From: Planococcus citri
Lineage: Eukaryota > Arthropoda > Insecta > Hemiptera > Pseudococcidae
DNA: 64,000 nucleotides
Assembly (NCBI RefSeq): GCF_950023065.1
Contig: NC_088679.1
Coordinates: 62,124,001 to 62,188,000 of the forward strand
Direction of reading: 5' to 3'
In this document: positions 13,213 through 23,608 of the stretch, piece after piece
Layout: each line of letters starts with the position of its first letter
Numbering within the stretch: position 1 is the first letter of the stretch
Program-made: the position numbers and the translations under genes
The notes under the pieces: generated by a model
Databases searched by the model: none
The model's input: only the letters and a program-made list of their open reading frames with translations
Told to the model about the DNA's origin: nothing

Positions 13213-13244
13213 TTCTACATCTACATCCACAAGTAGATGTAGAA
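13213..13244. other. Subterminal hairpin of the Helitron 3' end
   Basis: A perfect 12-base inverted repeat with an 8-base loop (ATCCACAA) lies between the stop codon of the Rep/helicase gene and the CTAG terminus. Helitrons usually carry a hairpin near the 3' end that serves as the termination signal of rolling-circle transfer. Here it is about 100 bases from the terminus, further than in classical Helitrons, so its role is inferred. Confidence 0.55.
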
Positions 13245-13340
13245 GTGTAGGACTCAGAAAGTAGAAGTAGAGTAGCATTGCATTGCAACTTTGAAATTGA
13301 ATATTCAAAAATTATAAAATGAATGCAAAAGGGCGATAAA

Positions 13341-16300
13341 CTAAGATACAACACTTCTATACACAATATTTTTTGTTTTAAAGTTTACACATTCAGAGGA
13401 TAACTGTACTTTAAAATTATTTTCATTTTTTACTCTGGAGAAGGCAGTATATAATTGTCCATGTGCGAAAACTTCATGAGTCAAGTTCACTCCAACAAAT
13501 TCAAATGTTTGACCTTGACTTTTATTTATGGTCATAGCAAAAGCAGGAATTACTGGAAATTGAGTTCTTTTTAATTGAAATGGTAAGGTAGAATCACTTG
13601 GTAATAAATCAATTTGTGGTATATTGACTATTTTATCTGCATGTATACCAGTCAAAATTTCACATTGAATGAAATGATTAAATAATTTTACTATTAATAA
13701 TCTTGTTCCATTGCACAAACCTTCTCGGACATTTAAGTTTCGTAATAACATAACTACACATCCAACTTTTAGGCGTAACTCATGAGGAGGCATTCCAGAA
13801 GGTGTTTGGGTATATAAAAAATCTAAAGGGTACCGTTCAATTTCTAAGGGATCATCACTTTGAACTTTATCAGAACTATAATAAATTGTTTCTTTTCCAT
13901 TTATCAATCGTAAAATTTCATTATTCACTGTTAATGCAGTGGAATTGAGTGCACAAAGAATTGTTTTTGATTTGACTACATTTTTGCTGAAATCGCTACC
14001 ATAGATATCTGCAATAAGATTCTTTGAAATGTATTTTTGTGGTATTTCAATTTTATCGTCACTATCATTCATACTTCCATTTCCTATTGATAACAACCAA
14101 GCATTAAAAATATTATTAGTGCACCTTATATTTTCAGTCAATGAAAAAAATTTAAAATGACGCCATAAAGAACTATATATTAAGCAGTGTTCAAGTATAA
14201 CAGTAGCATTTGCTCTAGGAACCACAGGTAAAGTTTGTCTGAAATCACCACCTAAAATCATGATTTTATTTCCAAATTTACAATCATTTTGCATAATGAA
14301 TCTCAAGAATCTGTCAATACATTCTAAAATATACTTGTCCATCATAGAACATTCATCAATAATAATCATTTCACATTTTTTAAATTCCTCAGCTTCTTTG
14401 GAACCAGCTTTTATAAATGAAATTGAATCATCTAAAATTGGCACAGGCAATTTGAAACCACTATGAGCAGTGCGACCATTTTCTAATAGAAGTGCAGCTA
14501 TACCAGTGGTTGCAAATGAGAAAACAATTGCATGCTTACTTTGCACATATTGCACAATTGTATTATATAAATAGGTCTTTCCACACCCTCCAGGTCCATC
14601 AACAAAAAAACATCTCTGCAAACTATTTTTATTTTCAAATGCATTTTTTATTTCATTAAATATTATCAATTGTTTCTCATTTAGTGAATCTATGCGTAAT
14701 TGTAATACTTGCTCATCAATTATCGGAATATAATCATTGACATCTTCTTGTTCAGCTAAATTTCTTAATATTTCTCTATCAATAGGTAATTGCAATTTTT
14801 CACAGGAAGTATTATGTAACTGTAAAAGTTTATCAATTTCTTGTAAAGCTTTTTGATGTGCAATAATAGGGTCAGAATACTGCTTCTGAAAATCTTCTGA
14901 TAATAGATCACAAAATTTATTCCATAAAATGGTTGCATTACTCTCAATACAAAACAAACAAATATAACAAAATGTATTTCTCAATTCTGCAGGCATTGCA
15001 AAAACACTCATTTCTTGCAAAGTTTGAATATAACTGTTATTATTTTTAATGAGACCTTTTGCTAAAGCTGCTTCTTCAAATGTATTATAACAAATATTAT
15101 TCACAGTACGAATGTCTTCATAGCTTGTTGAACCTAAACAATGTAAAAGTAACGTTCTCAGATAAAACAATTCCACATTTTTTGAATTTACCATGTACAT
15201 TCGTGATACAACATTGAAATGTTGTTTTCTTGGTGACCAAACCTGTTTGCTCTTATTGAACACATAATGTTGAGGTATTTCAGTATATTTATATTTTTTA
15301 CTATCAGCATCTTTTTTATTCAATTCAAACCAAGCTAAAAGAGTACTCTTAGTTCGTTGTAAACCTACATCTTCATTTCCTTTCTCAAATATTACATTTT
15401 GTTCACCTGGTAAGTGAACTTGTAAACGAATGACACTATGTGACCGATCATATAACTTCAATTCAAATAATCTCCATGCAGCTTCACATGCACTTATGTA
15501 GCGACAATCTAAGTAGGATTCTATTTCATCATACATTAATAACGAAACTCCTTGATGCATTATTTTAATACATGCGCAATCATAACCTTTATAAATATAT
15601 TTAAAAATATACTTTACACTTTTTACAGTTGTACACACTTCAACGTTGATATGTGCATTATATTTCTTTGATAGGTACCTATTATAAGGAACAACATATC
15701 TATTATCATAAGTGATACCATTTTTAGTAATTTTGATATCATTTCTACGCCTGTAGGAAGGATAACCTGCTCTGTCCATGCAAGTTTCATTCTGAAAAGT
15801 TTTTGGAAACCCTTTTACACATTTTCCATTTTCCATACAATAAGCATTAGGTTTCATTGCACCACAAGGACCATGAATCATATTATTTTTGACTATTTCA
15901 TGTAATGCAGGATAAACATTAGGATCTGGAATTTCAGCACTAACAAATCTATCAATCATTTCACTACTCAATATTTTATCTTTCAAAATAAATAACATAT
16001 GGGCATGTGGTAGGCCTCGTTTTTGAAATTCTATAGTGTAAACATAACCACTTACTTCTCCAAATATTTTATTTTCTACAATATCATAAATCAATTCTTT
16101 ATATTTTAATGAAAATACTCTGCATACTAAATCAGGTCTATCACTTGCAGTTTGTGAGTATAATAAATTATCTGATATTTCTGGCCATTTAGGATTGCAA
16201 GTGAATGTAATGAATAGATCTGGGGATCCAAACCTACCAACAATTGACATTGCATCTAAATACTTTTCTCTCATATTTCTAGGGGAACCTTCAAAAGTGC

Positions 16301-18389
16301 TAGGTAAAATAACTTGCTTTCCTACATCACAACCATATTCATCTGTTTTATTTCTCATATAATCCATTAAACCAGTGTAACTTTCTACTCTCAAATCTTG
16401 TTGATGATTTTTCACATAATTCAATCTGTAGGCTTCAACTTGCACATAAGAATCAACAACATATTGTTGAAGTAATTTTCCATAGTTTAGCAAAGGATTT
16501 TGTTGTTTTCTAGTTATAGCTAATTTAGATTTTTTATATTGCAACATCGTTATGTGCTTTTCTTTTTCATCATCATTTTGAATTACACTGAGCATATTAG
16601 GCTCCCATCCAGGTTCTCCATAAGGAAACATTAGAGTATAACACATGGGGTCTAAATTACAGCTAAGAATATTGATATTTATAAACTCATTATTATTCTC
16701 AGATTTTGGATAAATGCGAATATCACGTTGAAAAGGTGGAGCACCATCATTGTTTTTGAATATAACAGCCACTTCACTACAATTAGGTAAATTATAGCGC
16801 CTACAATCAACAGTTCTATCTTGACGTATCATCATGGAAACATTATTTTCAGTTGCTACTGTGGTGGAATTTTGTGACTGCCTACTTATTTCTTCATTTT
16901 CCAAGGTTTTCAACATTCTATAGCTTTTTGCATATGGATTAACTGACCGTATCGCTAAATCCAAATCTTTTAATAAATCCTTGTCACATCCTTTATTAGC
17001 ATTGACTTTCAAACGTTCATTTAATGCTTCCTCACTATCGAGAAAATATAATTGAGCATATTTTGGCGGGAATGTTGATGAGGTTTGACAATGAGTAGTT
17101 TTATGATATATTTGTCCATGAATTCTATAACAATAAGGCCCAGTACCAGAAAGTGTATCAATTTGAGCACCACAAGATGCAAATGACAAAGCACTATTGT
17201 ATTGTCTTATATTTGTCATAAAATTTTTGTGTTTAGGGTGCAGAACATTTGTTAGAAGTTCATGTATTGAAACTATTGATTTTGGATGCTCAATTTTTAC
17301 TCTACCTTTCTGACAACATTGAGTATATTTACCATCCCAGGGTAATTCTCCTTTGAAATGTAGTGCAGAACAGAAATTACATTCATAATTAAGGATTCCA
17401 CAATGATGGGCTGGCATTTTATCTGAAAAGTTACTATGATCAAAAGTTGGAGTAATATTATGGGAAGAATTATCCAGTTTTATTCTTTTTTGGCCAAAAG
17501 TACAATAAGAATGATCCATTAGTATCACATCATCTTCACTACTATTATAATATGAATGCTCAAGTTGAACAACATTAGCTAAAGCAACTTCACTAAAATT
17601 TGTTATTGTCTGTTCAGTTTCACAATCATACATTGTAATTTCTTCTACAGTAGTGATATATTTCTCCATATTTTCATCATTAGATAGATCATTCTGGATA
17701 TAAATATTTTCACTAATACCATCATCATAAATTGCAGAATAATTAATATTAGGCTGATTTATACCTTTGTCATGTAATGGTGAATCAGAACTAATATTAA
17801 AATTACAATTACTTGCATTCTCAGTTCTCAAATTAACATTCTCATTTAAATTGCCATAAGTAAATTCAATGATCATTTCTCTTCTAAGTAAATCAAGCAA
17901 ATGATGTCGCATATCACTTATTGAATAAGATAATTGGGTCACATCTCTTCCATATAATCGACTGGTTGCAAAAGCTAATGCAAATACACCACAGTCTTTC
18001 CCATTTGTTTGTTGTTGAACTTTTCTATACACAAACTGAGGATTTTTAATATTTGTACTTAGTTTCAAAAATTTCATCTGATTCTCAGTTATAGAATTAC
18101 GATTTAAACTATCATACACATACATGATATTTTTTTTTCCAAATTCAAATAATACCCAATGTCTCACATCATCCATATTAGACATTGGTCCATCAGGTAA
18201 TATTTGTAAAAATTTCTTTCGTTTATCAGTAAACTTTTCAACATAATTCCATACATGTGAATCCCATATACCCATGAGATAAACATCATTAAAATGCACA
18301 GAAAACCCTTGCTTATTGATGATTTCAAAAAATTTATTTATTGTATCACCACTAATGTAATCATTCAAAATTTCATTTTCAAGTTCCAT
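13341..18389 (-). CDS. Helitron Rep/helicase with N-terminal Ulp1-like cysteine protease domain
   Basis: This single uninterrupted 1,682-residue frame encodes the rolling-circle transposase. Residues about 30-175 look like a Ulp1/C48 protease: His77 in DVRHWVLFEF, Asp93 in VYDS, Gln125-127, and Cys133 in NGKDCGVFA, in the usual His-Asp-Gln-Cys order. An Asn/Ser-rich linker follows, then a Cys cluster (330-359). The Helitron N-terminal and Rep domains include FITFTCNPKWPEI, the HUH motif PHAHMLF (about 794-800), and the tyrosine motif VKYIFKYIYKGYD (Tyr927 and Tyr931). The C-terminal part is a Pif1-family SF1B helicase: Walker A GPGGCGKT (1265-1272), Walker B IIIDEC (1342-1347), GGDFRQTLPVV and a late TAFSRVKN. 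No catalytic motif is visibly lost. The protease is unexpected in this setting and may process or deubiquitinate/deSUMOylate; that function is inference. Confidence 0.92.
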   Translation of the reverse strand: MELENEILNDYISGDTINKFFEIINKQGFSVHFNDVYLMGIWDSHVWNYVEKFTDKRKKFLQILPDGPMSNMDDVRHWVLFEFGKKNIMYVYDSLNRNSITENQMKFLKLSTNIKNPQFVYRKVQQQTNGKDCGVFALAFATSRLYGRDVTQLSYSISDMRHHLLDLLRREMIIEFTYGNLNENVNLRTENASNCNFNISSDSPLHDKGINQPNINYSAIYDDGISENIYIQNDLSNDENMEKYITTVEEITMYDCETEQTITNFSEVALANVVQLEHSYYNSSEDDVILMDHSYCTFGQKRIKLDNSSHNITPTFDHSNFSDKMPAHHCGILNYECNFCSALHFKGELPWDGKYTQCCQKGRVKIEHPKSIVSIHELLTNVLHPKHKNFMTNIRQYNSALSFASCGAQIDTLSGTGPYCYRIHGQIYHKTTHCQTSSTFPPKYAQLYFLDSEEALNERLKVNANKGCDKDLLKDLDLAIRSVNPYAKSYRMLKTLENEEISRQSQNSTTVATENNVSMMIRQDRTVDCRRYNLPNCSEVAVIFKNNDGAPPFQRDIRIYPKSENNNEFININILSCNLDPMCYTLMFPYGEPGWEPNMLSVIQNDDEKEKHITMLQYKKSKLAITRKQQNPLLNYGKLLQQYVVDSYVQVEAYRLNYVKNHQQDLRVESYTGLMDYMRNKTDEYGCDVGKQVILPSTFEGSPRNMREKYLDAMSIVGRFGSPDLFITFTCNPKWPEISDNLLYSQTASDRPDLVCRVFSLKYKELIYDIVENKIFGEVSGYVYTIEFQKRGLPHAHMLFILKDKILSSEMIDRFVSAEIPDPNVYPALHEIVKNNMIHGPCGAMKPNAYCMENGKCVKGFPKTFQNETCMDRAGYPSYRRRNDIKITKNGITYDNRYVVPYNRYLSKKYNAHINVEVCTTVKSVKYIFKYIYKGYDCACIKIMHQGVSLLMYDEIESYLDCRYISACEAAWRLFELKLYDRSHSVIRLQVHLPGEQNVIFEKGNEDVGLQRTKSTLLAWFELNKKDADSKKYKYTEIPQHYVFNKSKQVWSPRKQHFNVVSRMYMVNSKNVELFYLRTLLLHCLGSTSYEDIRTVNNICYNTFEEAALAKGLIKNNNSYIQTLQEMSVFAMPAELRNTFCYICLFCIESNATILWNKFCDLLSEDFQKQYSDPIIAHQKALQEIDKLLQLHNTSCEKLQLPIDREILRNLAEQEDVNDYIPIIDEQVLQLRIDSLNEKQLIIFNEIKNAFENKNSLQRCFFVDGPGGCGKTYLYNTIVQYVQSKHAIVFSFATTGIAALLLENGRTAHSGFKLPVPILDDSISFIKAGSKEAEEFKKCEMIIIDECSMMDKYILECIDRFLRFIMQNDCKFGNKIMILGGDFRQTLPVVPRANATVILEHCLIYSSLWRHFKFFSLTENIRCTNNIFNAWLLSIGNGSMNDSDDKIEIPQKYISKNLIADIYGSDFSKNVVKSKTILCALNSTALTVNNEILRLINGKETIYYSSDKVQSDDPLEIERYPLDFLYTQTPSGMPPHELRLKVGCVVMLLRNLNVREGLCNGTRLLIVKLFNHFIQCEILTGIHADKIVNIPQIDLLPSDSTLPFQLKRTQFPVIPAFAMTINKSQGQTFEFVGVNLTHEVFAHGQLYTAFSRVKNENNFKVQLSSECVNFKTKNIVYRSVVS

Positions 18390-18700
18390 AGTGTTGAGAT
18401 TATAGTTGAGATTAACCTTGCAAAAATGAAATCAACACTTCAAATTTCTCAATTCAAATCTATTACAACACCAGCAATGAATGAATTGAATTCAATTTTA
18501 TGTGAATAAGGAGTAGTGCTCTTCTATATGCTGCAAAAAATCTGAATTGAATGTGAAAATATGAGTAATTTATTTACTGGAGCAGTGGAAATTCTATATC
18601 AAGAATGTTGCAAAAATAAAAAATGAAAACTTCACTTCAAATTTATTTATTCAAATGACTAAACGTATTACCAAAACTGTAATAAATAAATCAAATTCTA

Positions 18701-18916
18701 TTTTACGTGTATGATAATACACGACCAATGTACGCTGAATTTAATTCAAAAGATATGAAAAATGTTTTAACGTGCAATGCACGACCAGTAGAGTTTTACG
18801 TGCAAAAAAATCTACACGACCATTTATTCAAGAAAATAATTTACGTGTTTAAAAACACGGCCACTCGAAAAAATTTTTACGTGCAAATATTATGTATTCA
18901 CACGACCCACACGACC
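18701..18916. repeat. Array of five short hairpin repeats upstream of the Helitron gene
   Basis: Five units share the plan TTTTA(A)CGTG, a variable loop, then CACGACC or CACGGCC. They lie at about 18701-18726, 18765-18787, 18794-18821, 18840-18862 and 18875-18907, with an extra CACACGACC at 18908-18916. The arms (ACGTGT/ACACG or CGTG/CACG) can pair, so each unit can fold in DNA or, on the minus strand, in the leader of the transposase transcript. Their place at the 5' side of the element suggests transposase-binding iterons or terminal structures. Confidence 0.7.
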
Positions 18917-18929
18917 TTCTGTAGAATAG

Positions 18930-19874
18930 ACCTGACAGATCAATACAAAATCTGTAGCCTGCTGTTGATAATAATCAGTGCTGAGTGCTTGAATCTGAAA
19001 TGTACATAAAAAGAAAATGAGAAAATGTAATAAAAATATTAAGCCAACAACATATAACTGAATCAGTCCATGTGTACCTAAGAAATTCAAAGATTGTTGA
19101 AAAAGTTCAAAATGATAATCAGTCTGCTATCAATCAACTGCTGTATTATTTATTATGCACAGCAGTACAATATACACAGGTTACAGGTAAATGAAATGAA
19201 CAACTGGAACCAACCAACTTTATTTAATATTCACATTAGGAAGTGTAAATAAGTGCTTAAAAGTTCAAGTATCACTTTTTTTTTCTTTTGAAAATAAATT
19301 CAAAAAGGAAAGTCACTCAAGAAGCAGTTTATCACAGCACAATAAAACACAAATTACATCCCATTGAGTACACAATTGTTGAAAATTTAAAAATATGAGA
19401 ATCAGTCTGCTATCAATCAACTGTATTATTTATGTACACTTGTACAGTACAATATACACAGGTATCAGTTTTTTTTCAATTTATTCAAATTGAAAAGCAA
19501 AGCACTCAAAAAGTAAAAATTGTCTATGATCGAAATCAACAGTATTATTATTATTCAATATTCATCACAATCATCACCAACAATGAATGAGAAATAACAT
19601 CCCATAAAGTACACACTACACAGGTTATAATAATAGCAACCAATTGCTTGAAACAGATTCATTAATTATCAAGAATCCGAATTAAAAATTGCTGAAAATA
19701 TAGAAAATTGAAACTCCATCACATCATAATGTAGAAATAGTGAAAATTGATAAAGCATAACACTGGATGGCCATTGGCCAGATTTTTCTCTGCTAGTCAA
19801 GGGCATCAAGCACTAAAACACACTCAGCTAATCAATTTTTCATTTTTTTCTCATTTTTTACTAAAAAAAAATAC
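18930..19874. other. Non-coding AT-rich region with diverged direct repeats
   Basis: No gene is supportable. Two diverged direct repeats are visible at about 19119-19187 and 19401-19469. Both run AATCAGTCTGCTATCAATCA, then a CTGTATTATTTAT core, a TACAGTACAATATACACAGG-like block and CAG; a third trace lies near 19540. The region may belong to the 5' side of the Helitron or to an older element; the boundary cannot be fixed from one copy. Confidence 0.5.
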
Positions 19875-19882
19875 GTTGTAGC

Positions 19883-20256
19883 TAGTGTTGGCCTGAGAAT
19901 ATTCTCAATGCGCATAATCTGAGAATATTCGCGAATATTCGCGAATATTCTCAAATGCCTGGAGAATATTCTCTCAAAAAAATAAAAATCATGACTTTTT
20001 TCAAAAAATTTGAAGTTTTTTCTACAATTTTCCACAATTTACAAGTTTTACATCTACTTTTCTTTATAAATTTCCAATTTTCCTTAATAATTTGAATCCT
20101 TTTCAATGGAAATTTGGAAAGTTTCCGATTATCTCTAAACTAAGCAATAATGTTCTAATTTTTTGAAAAGAATCTGCGGAATATGCGCAAGAATATGCGC
20201 ATATTCTTGCGCATGCGCAAGCAAAAAAAGAATATTCGCGAATTTGCCCAACACTA
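19883..20256. mobile_element. hAT-like MITE, 374 bp, with perfect 8-bp target duplication
   Basis: The ends are TAGTGTTGGCC (left) and GCCCAACACTA (right), an 11-base inverted repeat with one mismatch. The flanks are GTTGTAGC at 19875-19882 and again at 20257-20264, a perfect 8-base target duplication, which points to a hAT-type transposase. The interior has tandem GAATATTCGC palindromes near the left end and GAATATGCGC palindromes near the right end, so the single strand would be highly folded. It is non-coding. Preservation of the duplication suggests recent insertion. Confidence 0.9.
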
Positions 20257-20269
20257 GTTGTAGCACCAT

Positions 20270-22837
20270 TTATTTTTTCAATTAATTAAATTTGAATCGT
20301 CGTTGTTGAAAATTTAAGTTGAAAAATATCTGAATTTTAGATCTTTTCAAAAATACTGACAAATTCAAAATCAAATGATATGAACCATGAGATTATTAAA
20401 AAAAAAAAAAAAAATAGCACCTATTTCAATACCTACCAAAAAGAGCCAATCGCAGCGAGGCTACTCTGTTTTTCTGTGACGAAACGGATCGCGTCTATCA
20501 CGTCGTACATCCTTTGAAAAGTCAAAAAATTAATCAATCTTCTCTACTGGGGAAGTGGATTTTTTATTAATTAGATTTTGGTGGTATTTTTCATGAGTAG
20601 TGTAAGTACAGGCACTCATTCAAAAAATAGAGAACCTACTAAGTAAAATGATTATTGGTCAGGTGTTCACAAGCATTTCCTTATCACAAATAAAAATTCT
20701 GCAGTCTAGTGAATGTTTTGGTGAAAATTTACTTTCAATGAAAAATAGAAATTTAAAATTCGAAAGTTTCGGAAAAATTTCCAGAAAAATTGCAAGAAAG
20801 TTTCCGTTGAAAATTTATTTCCTTTCATCTCTATGAATGAGCCAATACTAAGTATTTTGCATATTTCAGCATATTTCGACCGTAAAATGCATTTTTGAGC
20901 ATTATTTTTACCTTCTCAATTTTCAGTTTTCTCCTATTTTTAGGAAAAATACTCGTATTTTTAAAATCTTCAAAACTTGACTTTTTTAATAATTTTTGAA
21001 ACACAAATTTTTTGAATGGAAAACGTTAACTCTGTTCATTTGATGACATTCTTTCTCATGCAAATTCAAATTCCTCATCTTCACAAATATTTTTTTTTAA
21101 TTTTCATTTTATCAAATTAATTATCAAGGTTACCACTGGATTCATTTTGTTTTTCCATGCAAAAAGATACCTCTTTTTGTGTAGGAAATTCTGCGAATTC
21201 ATTTTTAAATAGGTAGGTATTTCGACTTTTTAGAAAATTTTTTTGCATAATTATTTTCAGTTTTTTAGAGAATGTATTCTTTGTTCCTAGTGATCGGGGC
21301 TTTTTTTGGGGCCTGTGTTTACTATTTTGTAATTGTCTGTGTTAGTCTGCGCATCTCAAAAATCAAAAAAGTGTGATTTTTAATTGCATTATTTTTTACA
21401 GGGAGCTTGGTGTTTTTCAAAATTTGAACTTGAAGGCATTTCAAAATTATTTTAAAAACTTCTACTTCTACACTTCTCAGTGACGGTTTTAAGGTGGAGG
21501 GGGATTTGGCGCTCTTGTTTCACTAGTGCGCTAGTTTCACTGAGATGGATGCCGATTACAATCACCTATGTTTAGCTTGTTCTAAAGTTGTAGAAACATA
21601 AAATAAAACTTAAAAATTCTCCAAAATTTTGAGCCATTTTTCCATTTTTTTTGATAGGATGAAGAGACATTTTTTCCTTCTTCTCAAGCGTCAAGCCCAT
21701 GCTATAGGTATATTCGTACACTTATCCCTTTAAATGCTACAGTACCTTTGCAGGCAAATTTCAGTCGCTGAAGTCCCTCTTTTTTAAAAATTAAATAAAT
21801 AGGTAAATGGCATATTCAGTTACTTTTATCTGGTTATATTTGGTTTTGGCTGGCCAAAATGATTGATTCCCCCTCACCCGCCCAAAAAAATGAGATGGCA
21901 AAATTTTTTGGTTTGGACCCAACTATCCTCCTCCAAGGAGAAATCCTGGCTCTGGTACTGACACTTCTAGTACCTACCTATAATTTAAGTAGATGTTTAA
22001 TTTTTTTTTTCATTTTCTCTACTGAAAAAATACGTTTTTGCCTACCCCTAAGTGCCTGCCATTCACGCTTATGGAAATTCTCAATCCTTTCGTTATCAGA
22101 ATCTACCGATTGAAATTGACTCAAATTTGAAACCATGTAAGTTCTTTGAGAAAGCTTGCACAAACTAGCGTTTTTTTTTAGTAGGTATATACATTGTTTA
22201 TATTCTGTTGGTACCTATAGTTCATTGTTCATTAAAAAATTAAAATGATACTTGAAAATTAATAATTATTAAAAATTCCAAAGTCAATTTCAGTCTGTGA
22301 TTCTGACTGAGAGCTAGAACTAGAGGTAAAGGATTAACCAAATTGATAAAATCCCAATAAGACCAATGCAAATTCTAGTTCTCTGCCAGTCTGCTTGCAA
22401 ATTACAGGCAAAAAAATATCCACATATTCGGAATCTGCCCTTAAAATGTATTTTTTCCCAGCAGAAAATTAAAATAAGATTTTACTTTACCTTACATCAA
22501 AATTGCAATTGCAAGTCCTGAAAAGCCCCAAAAAGCCCTGAACATGGATCCTTGAAACCCACACCCGAACCCGGCCCCAATTCTAGTCCAAAACCTAATA
22601 AATTTTTGATTGAAAGCCCATTTAGGTATTTCATATTTTCAAGAATCCATCATCGGAAATTGTTCGGGCCCTCGTCCCTGCTTTTTTTCAATGTATAAAC
22701 ATTTTCATCAATGTACATAATATTATATTTTACAATTTTCTGAACATGTACAATATCGCAAAAGCAAAACATGCATGAATGAACTCAATAAATGATTCGA
22801 TTGCAAAAACCACGAAATTTAATTCGCAGGTGATTGT
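20270..22837. other. Intergenic AT-rich region with repeat debris
   Basis: No gene is supportable; open frames here are short and lack splice context or family resemblance. About 22190-22690 is a reverse-oriented relative of the element at 32448-35070: it contains CGGAATCTGCCCTTAAAATG and GAAAGCCC phrases that mirror that element's right and left arms. The rest shows only A/T-rich low complexity. Confidence 0.5.
22190..22690. repeat. Diverged fragment of the GGGCTT-rich element seen at 32448-35070
   Basis: The block GGAATCTGCCCTTAAAATGT (22430-22450) is the reverse complement of a stretch near 34585. The neighbouring CAGCAGAAAATTAAAATAAG also matches in reverse near 34545. Downstream, ACCTAATAAATTTTTGATTG and the run of CCC/GGG phrases match the left arm near 32510 in reverse orientation. 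This is an older, partial copy of the same family; its ends are not clear. Confidence 0.6.
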
Positions 22838-22845
22838 CCTTCCAT

Positions 22846-23232
22846 CAGAGTACTGCACGGTTAAGTTAAAATAGCCGGATAACCGCCGGAGCTATCGGCT
22901 AATTTAACTACAGGTTACAAACTGCAGTTACTTTTGTCGGCGCGCGCAACCAGCGGTAAGTTAGGTTAATAACCATACGTTAACCGCATTCGGTTCTCTG
23001 GTGTCTCAACAATACATTTTGGTGACTCATCAAACAGATAAGACAGAATCGAACATTACATTTCCGATAAGAGCGCGGTATAATCGCAGGTAGTTTAGTC
23101 ATTTTAACTACAAAATTATCCGCATAGGCTAACGCTAATATAACTGCTTTTGGATGAGTTATATTTGGTAGCTTACCGCACACGACACGCGACTAACGCA
23201 GATAACTTTTAACTATACCGTGCAGGACTCTG
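22846..23232. mobile_element. hAT-like MITE, 387 bp, with perfect 8-bp target duplication
   Basis: The left end reads CAGAGTACTGCACGGTTAAG and the right end in reverse complement reads CAGAGTCCTGCACGGTATAG; both continue into AGTTAAAA, so the inverted repeat spans about 26 bases with few mismatches. The flanks are CCTTCCAT at 22838-22845 and 23233-23240, a perfect 8-base duplication. The interior is non-coding. It sits about 370 bp upstream of the syntaxin 6 start codon, close enough to matter for that promoter. Confidence 0.9.
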
Positions 23233-23240
23233 CCTTCCAT

Positions 23241-23608
23241 ATACTTTCCATTTCCGCAAGAGCAACATGCAACCGATTTGAAAATAAACGAGGAAAATTT
23301 TCTTTCGAATTTTCCTCAATAGTCTAATTACCTACAGATAGCGTTGCTAATTTCGTTATCAGTAGAGAAAAATGACGTCATTTTTCTAGACCTGCGTACT
23401 GCTGGCGTACTGCCTGTACTGAGTGATAAAACTTCGTTTAGTTGCGTTTGTACACTACGAGTTCAACTCAATTTACAATTATTAATTTGGGTGGGTGATT
23501 TTTCGTGTTGTGAATTCAGTACATATTTCAAGACATCGCACGATGGACATAATTAATTGCTCGTTCGTTTTAGAAATTCGCTAGAACAACATAGTCCTAT
23601 CTTCTGTC
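23241..23608. promoter_or_regulatory. Upstream region and 5' leader of syntaxin 6
   Basis: This 368-base stretch separates the MITE ending at 23232 from the syntaxin 6 start codon. It must hold at least part of the promoter and the 5' UTR, given that the coding sequence starts at 23609. I see no convincing TATA box or other core element. Confidence 0.4.

Larger units (their letters stand above)
13108..18920 (-). mobile_element. Helitron-type rolling-circle transposon, apparently intact
   Basis: The element is oriented on the minus strand. Its 3' end is placed at 13108-13111, where the minus strand reads GGGCCACTAG and then host TT: a CTRR terminus, as Helitrons have. A 12-base stem (TTCTACATCTAC / GTAGATGTAGAA, 13213-13244) lies just inside. 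The 5' end is unresolved. A sequence like the inverted 3' end, ACACGGCCACTCGA, ends at 18868, and related hairpin repeats extend to 18916. No target duplication is expected for this class. The single large gene has no disabling change, so the element may be autonomous and young. The start near 18920 is approximate. Confidence 0.75.

Noticed and set aside
14260..14466. Plus-strand open frame inside the Helitron gene
   Set aside because: It is antisense to the helicase region and has no support of its own.
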